Of a stretch of DNA of 52,547 nucleotides, positions 1-10,800 are shown piece after piece. Positions within the stretch are counted from its first letter, which is position 1. Each line of letters starts with the position of its first letter. The position numbers and the translations under genes were made by a program. The notes below the pieces were generated by a model. The model was given only the letters and a program-made list of their open reading frames with translations, was not told where the DNA came from and did no database searches. The stretch comes from Zopfochytrium polystomum (taxonomy: Eukaryota; Chytridiomycota; Chytridiomycetes; Chytridiales; Chytridiaceae), in NCBI GenBank assembly GCA_025765615.1, contig JAIVFJ010000382.1, positions 1 to 52,547 of the forward strand. Direction: 5' to 3'.

Positions 1-782
1 TGCTAATAGATTTGAAATCATTTTTTGACAATGTTGGGTCAATTAACAGCTCATTTGAGAGCAAATTTGGCTTAAGTGAATTCAAGGAATGCGATCTAGT
101 AGTAAGTGATGATCTAGCAAAAGAAATACATACAATATTGCACCAACAATCTTTCCAAACCATTGTGTCAAACGGAACTATGACATGCGCAGTAAAACAT
201 GGAAAGCCAGTCAAGTTTGATTGGAAGCCACCAATTTTTTTGGCAAGTAACTTTACAATAAACTATGCAGATATGGGACAAATTAGTAGAAGAGTTGTGG
301 TGGCAAAATATGAGAATATCATTCCAAATCGTGATGACACCTATATAGAACAAATTAAAAACACTGAATTACCAAATATAATGTTCAAAAGTATTGTATG
401 TTATAATAAATATTTGGAAAAAGTCAATATAACAAAAGATTTGTGGAAAGTTATGCCTGCATATTTCTTGGAAACACAAAGAGAATTACAACAAAGCAGA
501 AACCCAGAGTTTAGGTGGATTGAGAAAAACCTAGAATTCAAGGAAGAAAATGTAATAAAGTTGAAAGAGATAAAAGAGCATTATGAAATATTAACCAGAA
601 AAGTTCCTAGTCCTACATTCAAAGGAGCAATGTCTCAAGTCGATAGTAGGTTCACCTTTGTAAAAAGACATTTATGTAAAAGTTGTCTTCATGCACACAA
701 AGTAGGATGTTGTGATGCATATAATAGAAGGAACAGGACATCAGAGGATGTTGTTAAAAATGTTGCTTTCAAATTAAATTAG
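1..782 (+). CDS. Virus-type SF3 helicase, C-terminal part (partial at window edge)
   Basis: The frame is open from the first base, so the gene continues off the left edge and the true start and Walker A are not in view. About 260 residues are visible. An acidic strand LVVSDDL resembles Walker B. It is followed by a PPIFLASN sensor-1-like strand and GQISRRVVV, which looks like the arginine-finger segment of superfamily 3 helicases of large DNA viruses. Near the C-terminus is a Cys-rich zinc-ribbon-like patch (CKSC...GCC, then Y and R residues). The stretch is AT-rich, unlike the GC-richer LINE beside it. The family role is ATP-driven unwinding in viral DNA replication; that this is an integrated viral remnant is inference. 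It is a different gene from the D5_N-type helicase at 20165-21180, because both carry a sensor-1/Arg-finger region. The frame shows no stop until TAG at 780-782. Confidence 0.6.
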   Translation, partial: LIDLKSFFDNVGSINSSFESKFGLSEFKECDLVVSDDLAKEIHTILHQQSFQTIVSNGTMTCAVKHGKPVKFDWKPPIFLASNFTINYADMGQISRRVVVAKYENIIPNRDDTYIEQIKNTELPNIMFKSIVCYNKYLEKVNITKDLWKVMPAYFLETQRELQQSRNPEFRWIEKNLEFKEENVIKLKEIKEHYEILTRKVPSPTFKGAMSQVDSRFTFVKRHLCKSCLHAHKVGCCDAYNRRNRTSEDVVKNVAFKLN

Positions 783-1187
783 AAATGTGAACATACACAA
801 ATATACCAAAAATATTCACAAATATTCACAAAAAGAATGTCTTATTTTTGATTTTATATAAGGATTACCATAACTATGGTTAAAAATGTTAATTACAAAG
901 CTTTCTAATTAAATTAAAAAGTGTGAATATCTGAATATGTGAATATTTGGAAAATCCAAGATCTGAGAGAAAAAAAAAAGAAAAAAAAAGAGAAAGAAGA
1001 GAATATTTTGAATTATTCACGCTATTCACAATATTCACAAACATTACATTGTTCTTGTTGAATTTTTTAAGCGTCAGAGTAAAGACATTGTTCAAACAAC
1101 AAGACTAATCGAAAACGTCTTCAAGGGATGTGGCTATCGTGAGAGGAAAAGGTTAAGGGAGTGAATTACAGACGGATATTTATAAGA
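783..1187. repeat. AT-rich intergenic stretch with direct and inverted TATTCACA copies
   Basis: I see no gene in this AT-rich segment. The octamer TATTCACA occurs at 813-820, 823-830, 1023-1030 and 1032-1039, with a one-base variant TATTCACG at 1014-1021. Its inverse TGTGAATA occurs at 922-929 and 938-945. The two direct clusters therefore flank an inverted pair. Such iteron-like arrays can be binding sites for replication or transcription proteins; function here is unknown. The region ends at the poly-T that marks the 3' tail of a minus-strand LINE. Confidence 0.6.
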
Positions 1188-1812
1188 TTTTTTTTTTTTT
1201 TTTTTTTATTGTTCCAGCCCCAGAGGGGCTGGCGGGAAGAGAAAGAGCCATCAACGGTGAACCGTAATGGACTACGTCCAGGTATCACCTCAGCAAACCC
1301 ACCCCATGCGCTATGGACTTACAGGGTCGTCAGGCATCTCCACCGCACATAAAGCCACAATGATCAAAGGAGAAGGGGAAAACACAGAATCAAGAAAATA
1401 GAGAAGTGAGTCTGAAGGATGTCAGTGTAAGAGAGGGGAGCATCTGTGAAAGATCGGAGGGTTGGGATAAGTCAGATTAGGCAACAGCCCATGTCAAGAT
1501 TGAGAAGGGCAACAGTGGCTCAGTGAACGTCAGGGGGCTCAGCAGGAGATGGGTGACGAGTGGCTCTTGCTTGTTGGCGTGAGGGGAGTTGTATTGTGTG
1601 GTGAAGCCAGATAATGCCTGCAACAAGTTTTATGCGGCCGAGGTAGTGGTCAATCCATCTGGAAGAAGCCTTGGTGCGCAAAAGCCAGGTGCCTGGGCAA
1701 GTGTCAGTGGAGTGCCGGCGACTACACGTGGTGCAGCGAGGTTGAGAGGGTTGTGAAGAGCTGATATGAGTTCTGTGGGATGATGGAGTGGGAGGGAGGG
1801 AAGAGTTGATGT
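1188..1812 (-). mobile_element. LINE copy B/C, 3' segment (separated from its 5' part by copy A)
   Basis: On the minus strand this is the last ~290 bases of LINE ORF2 (stop at 1522-1520), the 3' UTR and a poly-A tail of about 20 (seen as poly-T at 1188-1207). The 3' UTR matches the ends of copies A and D, including a short GC hairpin beside the tail (CAGCCCC TCT GGGGCTG in copy D). It begins at exactly the ORF2 position where the minus-strand copy at 7864-15637 stops. The two pieces are one element split by copy A. After removing copy A and one 12-bp duplication the element is about 8.39 kb, the same as the intact copy D. Confidence 0.85.
1801..1812. repeat. Target-site duplication, left copy (LINE A)
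   Basis: AAGAGTTGATGT precedes the 5' end of LINE copy A and is repeated at 7864-7875, directly after its poly-A tail. In the undisturbed LINE D the same sequence occurs once, in antisense, within ORF2. It is therefore the duplicated target of copy A. Up to two A's could belong to the tail instead. Confidence 0.85.
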
Positions 1813-4800
1813 GTGACTTCCTGCACCCCTTAGTCAACTATGTCAACTAGCCCTGTGTCTTGCACACCACCCCCAACACCACCACCCCTCCCTCGCTTTG
1901 CAACTTGGAACATCCGTCGTGCCTTCCCCACCAAGGCTGCATCTATCTTCCACTGGCTCGATCACACCAAAACCACCATCCTTGCCATTCAAGAAACTGG
2001 CTGCTCTGACACAGAGGCCACCCACTCCATTCGTCACATCACTAGGAATTACAAAGGTTTCTTCATATCCTCCACCCCCTCCCGTCACGCTGGCGTTGGT
2101 TTCATCATTTCATCTTCCCTGGCACCACACATCACTGACGTCTCCCACTTTGGAACTCGTGCCATTGCCCTCACCTTATCTTTTGCTCGACGCTCCATCC
2201 TCCTGCGAAATATTTACTGGCCTGCTGACCCCCAATCTGAGGAACTCCCTGACTTACAAAAATGGTGCAACTCTCTTGCCTCATCTGACTCCACCTCACC
2301 CCACCAAGCCTACTGGTTTGGTGACTGGAATGCCATCACTGACCCCCTTGACCACTCCACCAGAGCCCCCACACCTACTTCCCGCCATGGGTTCCTCCCC
2401 ACCCTCTCCCTGAAAGGCTTTGTTGATTCCTTTCGACACCTGCACCCAGACTTACCCTCTTACACACACACTGCTGGCTCCTACTCCTCTCGTTTGGACA
2501 GCATTTGGCTCTCACTCCCTGCTCTTGACTACGTCACTGAAGCTAACATTTCTTCTCCACTTGAAGAGCCCCATCTCACTGACACTTCAGACCACCTCCC
2601 CTTCAACATAATTCTTGCTTCCTCCCCCTTCCACACTTTTCCCTTCTCCCCTCTGCGCCGGCAGGTCATCAAACCCCTGGAAGCTTCAGAGGAGCAACTC
2701 GACAATTACACATCAGCCGTCTCAGTTGAGCTTGCCCCCCTCTCAGCAGCCCTTGCAGCCTTGGACAGCATTCTTCTCCCCTCCGAGCTTGAGTTCCTCC
2801 ATTCTCCATCCCTACCCTTTCAATACCCCTCCCCAGAACGTGCATCACTCCTCGTCAGCCACCTTGACACACTCTCCACATCATTTCACGAGTTACTGCT
2901 TCGGCTTGGCAAAAAGTTCCTTCCTCACAAGGGAACCTCCTCAGTAGCGCCAAAGATAGATTGCCGTGCCAAACCATTCCTTGTTGCACGTTGGAAAGTA
3001 GAGAAACTGTGGGCACTTGCCAAAGACCCTGCGCACGATCTGGCTAACATCTTCCCTTCCATTCCTTTGACCCCATCTGAGTGGGGCGCAGATCAGTCTT
3101 ACTCCTTCTTGTCCCACATCCACTCTCAGTACAAAGCCCGCTTCTTGGACACAACTGACTATCGTGATGTTTTACTCCCCGCCCTCAACCGCCATCGCCA
3201 GGCCATCTACCGTGCCCAACGCCAGGCAGCAGAAAAGCACAAAATGGAGGACATTGCCACAGCTCTCACACATAGACACGACCTTTTCTCTTCTGGCAAG
3301 ATAAAGACTGTCCTCAACAACATCCTCAACCGCACGCGCAGCAACTCTAGCATCGACCACATTCGCTATACTACTGCCGAAGGTCCCTCAATCACCCACG
3401 ATCCTGACCTTGTCCCTGGTATCTGCCAACAACAGGTCGAACACTGGTTTCGCCCTCGTACCCTCACTCCCTTCCCACCATCCTCTCCATTTCACTCTGA
3501 GATGCAACCCCGTCCCCACATCCCCCCAGATCTTTTCTCCAAGGTTATGCTGCCCCCTTCTGCCAATGACGTCAAAAATGCTCTCACATCTCTTGCCTCA
3601 AACAAAGCCCCAGGCCCCTCCCAAATCTCCAGAGAGCTTCTCCTCGCAGCTGGTCCTGATGCTCTTGCATTCTTCTCCTCCCTCATCATTCGCTCTTTTC
3701 TCTTCCTTGACATCCCAGACTCTTGGGCATCTTCCTCCATCTTCCCCATACCCAAGAAAGCTGCGTGGGGTGGTGACATCACTAACCTCCGTCCAATCAG
3801 CCTCTGCGAACTTGCTGCCAAAGTTGTTCAATCCATCCGTCTTTCTCGTATCTCTTCCATCCTCTCTTCTCACAATGTACTCCTTGGTCGCAACTTCTCT
3901 GCCCTACCTGGCTCTTCTCCTGACCCGCCTCTCCACCTTGTACGCTACGCCCTTGACCTTGCCCATTCCACTAAACAGCCCTTATACCTTCTCCTCAACG
4001 ACATTAAGAAAGCTTTTGACAGCGCCCCTGTTGCTGGCCTCATTGCCTCCTGGGAACGTATTCACCTCCCCTCTTCTTATGTTCGCATGCGTGTCAATTC
4101 CCAACGTCGTTTTCGTTCCTCTGTCATCACAGCTTTTGGCCCATCCCCTTCCTTCCCCATCGGCACTATGATTCAGCAAGGCTCCCTTGAGGGACCCCTT
4201 GATTGGCGTATCTTTTGGGACCCTGTTCTTTGCGTTCTTGATCGCTGTACCACCGGTTTCATTTTCTCAGTTCCCACCCCTCGTAACTTCCCTGTCCAAT
4301 TCTTCAACCCCCCACCCCCTGTCTCTGTTACTGGCTTCGCCCTTGTCGACGACACCAACACCCTCTCCAGCACCCTGGAGGATCTGCAGCTTCAGGCCGA
4401 CCTCCTCTTTGAGTACCAGTCACATAACGACATCGAGTCTAACACCAAGAAAATCTTCATCTCCGCCGTCAACACCCCGCGATCAGCACCTACCACCATC
4501 AACTGGGGCACCACAGTCCTTCCCATCCACCCGCCAAACACCACCTTTCGACACCTAGGCAACTACTTCACAGCAGACGGTATGAGCTCAGCAGCACGGC
4601 AGCAAATCCTTTCCACCACCACCAATTTCCTCGACATTATCAAACACAAAAAGATGGGTGACAAAATTGCTTCTTACCTCATCCGTAACGTTCTCCTCCC
4701 ACGCGTCCGCTTTCTGTGGAAAACTGCCATTCTCCCCCGTACTTTCCTCAACAACCTCACCACACTCTGTCGCAAAACCTTCAAACGCCTGGTTGGCTAC

Positions 4801-7800
4801 TGCACCTCTTTTCCCAATGCCCTCCTCCATCACCCCATGACCCATAACTTCCCTGACTTTTACAATGAATACTGCTCTGACATGATTGTTGACCTCAACT
4901 CTCGCTTGAACTCCCCCTCTCTCATTGGCCACATAAGCCGTATCATGATGCACCGCCTCCAACTTGACCTGGCCTCTGGAGCTCCAGTTTTCTCACATCC
5001 CTTACCCTTGTCCCAGCCAAAAAACACTTCACCAAGTCTCTCATTCCCCTCCTTTTTAACCAACAAACATCCTTCCAATACTCTGGTCCACCCCTATTTT
5101 CTGTTCATGCTCACTCCATCAACTCATTAGTTCCTTGGCATATTTTTCTCAAAGTGCTTCCCACTCTCCGTTCACACTCAGTCTTCTTTTTTGAACAACT
5201 TTTTGACCTCCGCCTCACCAGTCCTTCTTACAAAGACAGCTCTCTCCCTGACAAACTCTGTGAAGTGTACCACATCATTAAGACCTTTATTTTTGCTGCT
5301 CCCACCTTTGGCTCTCCAGTCTTTTACCACAGCCCTCCTGATGGTCCTCTTTACAATCCCTTTTACCCATCTTCTTTGGATCCCCTTCACCATCCCCCCC
5401 TTGCTCGTGGCAGTTTTTTCCGTCTGATGACCCCACCACAAGTGGAATTCTTCCGCATTGTTAACTGGACTCACACACTCCCAAACCCCCAACTCCTTTC
5501 TCATCACTACTCCAGGCTCCCTGAACGCCTTCACCCTTCCTACCACAATTTCCACTTGGTCCAATGCCTTGGCTGCCCCATTGGCTCCCCCCCATTCTCT
5601 TACCCCTGCAGCAAGCACATCTCTCCCTACAATCCAACTTCCCTTGCACACTCCACCTACACAGTCCCCATCAGCAGCCGCACAACTGCTACTGCAACTC
5701 GACCCTCCCAGCCCATCTTCTTTGTTAACTCACCTTCCCCCACCACCGTTTTCACACCCACACCTTTCCCACTCCTCACCTCCCGCCACTCCACTTTCAA
5801 TCCAGCTCCCTTCACAAATCCCTGCTATCAACCAATGGACGTGCCCCTTCTCCCTGCTGACCTTGCCCATACTCACCCATCCTTGACCTTTGACACCGAT
5901 GGCTCCCTTCGCGAGGAGGGATTCATGGCTGGCTCTGTTGTTTGCCTTGAGCTTAACTTTGAATTTTCTTTTGCCCTCCCTCCACTCTCTGCCTCTTCCA
6001 CAACTGCTGAAATTGCTGCTCTCCTTGCTGCCCTCACCATCACTGCAAAGCTTTCCCTGCCCCTCACTTTTCGACTTGACAATCTTGGAGTGGTTCACAC
6101 CTTTGAGAAACTCTTTCCCTCAAACTCCTTTAGTTCCCATCCACACAGCGAGCTCAACACACCTCCTCTCTCTGATTCCCTCCATCGTCTTTTGCACACC
6201 ACTTCCCACCCCACCCTTTGGGCATGTGTTGCAGCCACTCTACAGTCTTGGATTGGCCCCCCTCCACAAGTTTCCTGGGTTCGTGGACACAACGGCGACG
6301 CTGGCAACGAACGAGCAGACAAGCTGGCATCATCTGTACCCTTGACTTCCGACCCAACTTTGTTACCAATCCTCTCACAACAGATCCTCCCAGCCACTGC
6401 CTTCATCTCAAATACCCCCATCTTGGGCCAACTTCGACGACAACTGCGACTCCTCACAGGTCTCTCTCACCATTTTGCACTTCTGAACACCTCAGCCTTT
6501 GCCCACATCACCCACAACCCTGACCTAGTTCATTGGGAAGCCACATTTCTTGTTCTCCACTCTGGAATTAAACCCTCTTCCCTCTTTGGCACCCTCCCTG
6601 GCTCTGCTCGTCGCAAGTATCGACTTCAAATCCTCAGCAACACTTTGCCCACCCAAAAAGTTCTACACCAACGACACCCTCAAGTCTACCCTGATGGGCT
6701 CTGCCGTCGATGCCACCACGCTCTGGAAACCACAGAGCATGTCTGGCAATGCCCTGCAGCTGCTGACGCCATTGCCATGATTCGCAACACCTTTGCTGAA
6801 ACTCTTTCCTCCTCTGTTCCTCCTGCACCTCATGGTCGCTCTCCTCCCCAAGCCCATCCCATTTACTGGCTCTCCCGCCCTGAATTTCTCTTTGATGATC
6901 AATCTTGTATCAATTTTTCCTCCCTCCTTCGTGGCTTCATCCCTCAATCCTTTTATGACACCTTATTCTCACGTGATAACCCTGCTGCCTCTGTCCTTAA
7001 AACCCTTGTCACCGCTTTCCATCAGCTCCTTCTTGACGCCCATCGACTTATTTGGATCCCCCGCTGTGACGACACTATCTCTTGGGAGAAGTCAAAGTCC
7101 ATCAAGCCCTCTGACAAGCGCTCCAAGCCCCGCAGATCCCCTCCACCAAATTCCCAGGCCTCTCACCCTCGTTCCACAGCCTCTCACCCACTGTCTTCTC
7201 CAAACATCAACTCTTCCCTCCCTCCCACTCCATCATCCCACAGAACTCGTAACAGCTCCTCACAACCCTCTCAACCTCACTGCACCACGTGTAGTCGCCG
7301 GCACTCCACTGACACTTGCCCAGGCATCTGGCTTTTGCGCACCAAGGCTTCCTCCAGATGGATTGACCACTACCTCGGCCGCATAAAACTTGTTGCAGGC
7401 ATTATCTGGCTTCACCTCACAATGCAACTCCCCTCACGCCAACAAGCAAGAGCCACTCGTCACCCATCTCCTGCTGAGCCCCCTGACGTTCACTGAGCCA
7501 CTGTTGCCCTTCTCAATCTTGACACGGGCTGCGGCCTAATCTGACTTATCCCAACCCTCCGATCTTTCACAGATGCTCCCCTCTCTTACACTGACATCCT
7601 TCAGACTCACTTCTCTATTTTCTTGATTCTGTGTTTTCCCCTTCTCCTTTGATCATTGTGGCTTTATGTGCGGTGGAGATGCCTGACGACCCTGTAAGTC
7701 CGTAGCGCATGGGGTGGGTTTGCTGAGGTGATACCTGGACGTAGTCCATTACGGTTCACCGTTGATGGCTCTTTCTCTTCCCGCCAGCCCCTCTGGGGCT

Positions 7801-7806
7801 GGAACA

Positions 7807-7863
<57 letters not shown>
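1813..7863 (+). mobile_element. LINE copy A, 5'-truncated Tad1-like non-LTR retrotransposon nested in LINE B/C
   Basis: The copy starts about 27 bases upstream of the ORF2 ATG, so ORF1 and the 5' repeats are missing, as expected from incomplete target-primed reverse transcription. It carries ORF2, a 3' UTR and a long poly-A run (7809-7865). The 12-bp duplication of host LINE sequence on both sides and the long tail point to a recent insertion. Sequence is nearly identical to copy D. Confidence 0.9.
1840..7496 (+). pseudogene. LINE A ORF2: endonuclease - reverse transcriptase - RNase H polyprotein, one frameshift
   Basis: This polyprotein nicks target DNA and reverse-transcribes the element RNA. 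An N-terminal exonuclease/endonuclease/phosphatase domain is seen as FATWNIRR, ILAIQETG, WFGDWNAITD and DTSDHLPF. The reverse transcriptase has NLRPISL, LLLNDIKKAFDS (motif A), QQGSLEGPLDW (motif B) and FALVDDTN (catalytic DD). RNase H has FDTDGS, TAEIAALLAAL, RLDNLGV and GNERADKLA, giving the D-E-D-D set. Cys/His knuckles follow (CRRCHHALETTEHVWQC; CTTCSRRHSTDTC). The frame runs 1840-5130 and resumes for 5154-7496. Compared with copy D, one G is missing after 5024 in an A-run, which breaks the protein between RT and RNase H. The start ATG lies in TAGTCAACTATGTC, conserved in copies B and D. The domain order fits Tad1-like fungal LINEs. A single indel makes it recently inactive. Confidence 0.9.
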
Positions 7864-7868
<5 letters not shown>

Positions 7869-7875
7869 TTGATGT
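7864..7875. repeat. Target-site duplication, right copy (LINE A)
   Basis: AAGAGTTGATGT follows the poly-A tail and repeats 1801-1812. Beyond it the antisense ORF2 of the host LINE resumes in register. Confidence 0.85.
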
Positions 7876-10800
7876 TTGGAGAAGACAGTGGGTGAGAGGC
7901 CGTGGAACGAGGGTGAGAGGCCTGGGAATTTGGTGGAGGGGATCTGCGGGGCTTGGAGCGCTTGTCAGAGGGCTTGATGGACTTTGACTTCTCCCAAGAG
8001 ATAGTGTCGTCACAACGGGGGATCCAAATAAGTCGATGGGCGTCAAGAAGGAGCTGATGGAAAGCGGTGACAAGGGTTTTAAGGACAGAGGCAGCAGGGT
8101 TATCACGTGAGAATAAGGTGTCATAAAAGGATTGAGGGATGAAGCCACAAAGGAGGGAGGAAAAATTGATACAAGATTGATCATCAAAAAGAAATTCAGG
8201 GCAGGAGAGCCAGTAAATGGGATGGGCTTGAGGAGGAGAGTGGCCATGAGGTGCAGGAGGAACAGAGGAGGAAAGAGTTTCAGCAAAGGTGTTGCAAATG
8301 ATGGCAATGGCGTCGGCAGCTGCAGGGCATTGCCAGACATGCTCTGTGGTTTCCAGAGCGTGGTGGCATTGACGGCAGAGCCCATCAGGGTAGACTTGAG
8401 GGTGTCGTTGGTGTAGAACTTTTTGAGTAGGCAAAGTGTTGCTGAGGATTTGAAGTCGATACTTGCGACGAGCAGAGCCAGGGAGGGTGCCAAAGAGGGA
8501 AGAGGGTTTAATTCCAGAGTGGAGAACAAGAAATGTGGCTTCCCAATGAACTAGGTCAGGGTTGTGGGTGATGTGGGCAAAGGCTGAGGTGTTCAGAAGT
8601 GCAAAATGGTGAGAGAGACCTGTGAGGAGTTGCAGTTGTCGTCGAAGTTGGCCCAAGATGGGGGTATTTGAGATGAAGGCAGTGGCTGGGAGGATCTGTT
8701 GTGAGAGGATTGGTAACAAAGTTGGGTCAGAAGTCAAGGGTACAGGTGATGCCAGCTTGTCTGCTCGTTCGTTGCCAGCGTCGCCGTTGTGTCCACAAAC
8801 CCAGGAAACTTGTGGAGGGGGGCCAATCCAAGACTGAAGGGTGGCTGCAACACATGCCCAAAGGGTGGGGTGGGAAGTGGTGTGCAAAAGACGGTGGAGG
8901 GAATCAGAGAGAGGAGGTGTGTTGAGCTCGCTGTGTGGATGGGGACTAAAGGAGTTTGAGGGAAAGAGTTTCTCAAAGGTGTGAACCACTCCAAGATTGT
9001 CAAGTCGAAAAGTGAGGGGCAGGGAAAGCTTTGCAGTGATGGTGAGGGCAGCAAGGAGAGCAGCAATTTCAGCAGTTGTGGAAGAGGCAGAGAGTGGAGG
9101 GAGGGCAAAAGAAAATTCAAAGTTAAGCTCAAGGCAAACAACAGAGCCAGCCATGAATCCCTCCTCGCGAAGGGAGCCATCGGTGTCAAAGGTCAAGGAT
9201 GGGTGGGTATGAGCAAGGTCAGCAGGGAGAAGGGGCACGTCCATTGGTTGAAAGCAGGGATTTGTGAAGGGAGCTGGATTGAAAGTGGAGTGGTGGGAGG
9301 TGAGGAGTGGGAAAGGTGTGGGTGTGAAAACGGTGGTGGGGGAAGGTGAGTTAACAAAGAAGATGGGCTGGGAGGGTCGAGTTGCAGTAGCAGTTGTGCG
9401 GCTGCTGATGGGGACTGTGTAGGTGGAGTGTGCAAGGGAAGTTGGATTGTAGGGAGAGATGTGCTTGCTGCAGGGGTAAGAGAATGGGGGGGAGCCAATG
9501 GGGCAGCCAAGGCATTGGACCAAGTGGAAATTGTGGTAGGAAGGGTGAAGGCGTTCAGGGAGCCTGGAGTAGTGATGAGAAAGGAGTTGGGGGTTTGGGA
9601 GTGTGTGAGTCCAGTTAACAATGCAGAAGAATTCCACTTGTGGTGGGGTCATCAGACGGAAAAAAACTGCCACAAGCAAGGGGGGGATGTTGAAGGGGAT
9701 CCAAAGAAGATGGGTAAAAGGGATTGTAAAGAGGACCATCAGGAGGGCTGTGGTAAAAGACTGGAGAGCCAAAGGTGGGAGCAGCAAAAATAAAGGTCTT
9801 AATGATGTGGTACACTTCACAGAGTTTGTCAGGGAGAGAGCTGTCTTTGTAAGAAGGACTGGTGAGGCGGAGGTCAAAAAGTTGTTCAAAAAAGAAGACT
9901 GAGTGTGAACGGAGAGTGGGAAGCACTTTGAGAAAAATATGCCAAGGAACTAATGAGTTGATGGAGTGAGCATGAACAGAAAATAGGGGTGGACCAGAGT
10001 ATTGGAAGGATGTTTGTTGGTTAAAAAGGAGGGGAATGAGAGACTTGGTGAAGTGTTTTTTTGGCTGGGACAAGGGTAAGGGATGTGAGAAAACTGGAGC
10101 TCCAGAGGCCAGGTCAAGTTGGAGGCGGTGCATCATGATACGGCTTATGTGGCCAATGAGAGAGGGGGAGTTCAAGCGAGAGTTGAGGTCAACAATCATG
10201 TCAGAACAGTATTCATTGTAAAAGTCAGGGAAGTTATGGGTCATGGGGTGATGGAGGAGGGCATTGGGAAAAGAGGTGCAGTAGCCAACCAGGCGTTTGA
10301 AGGTTTTGCAACAGAGTGTGGTGAGGTTGTTGAGGAAAGTACAGGGGGAGAATGGCAGTTTTCCACAGAAAGCGGACACGTGGGAGGAGAACGTTACGGA
10401 TGAGGTAAGAAGCAATTTTGTCACCCATCTTTTTGTGTTTGATAATGTCGAGGAAATTGGTGGTGGTGGAAAGGATTTGCTGCCGTGCTGCTGAGCTCAT
10501 ACCGTCTGCTGTGAAGTAGTTGCCTAGGTGTCGAAAGGTGGTGTTTGGCGGGTGGATGGGAAGGACTGTGGTGCCCCAGTTGATGGTGGTAGGTGCTGAT
10601 CGCGGGGTGTTGACGGCAGAGATGAAGATTTTCTTGGTGTTAGACTTCGATGTCGTTATGTGACTGGTACTCAAAGAGGAGGTCGGCCTGAAGCTGCAGA
10701 TCCTCCAGGGTGCTGGAGAGGGTGTTGGTGTCGTCGACAAGGGCAAAGCCAGTAACAGAGACAGGGGGTGGGGGGTTGAAGAATTGGACAGGGAAGTTAC

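Noticed and set aside
3492..3873. Long open frames antisense to LINE ORF2
   Set aside because: They mirror the codon bias of the sense ORF2, recur in every LINE copy and show no domain.
1840..5130. The LINE ORF2 DNase-like domain as a host AP endonuclease or defence nuclease
   Set aside because: It is fused in frame to RT with FALVDDTN and repeated in three LINE copies, so it is the retrotransposon endonuclease.
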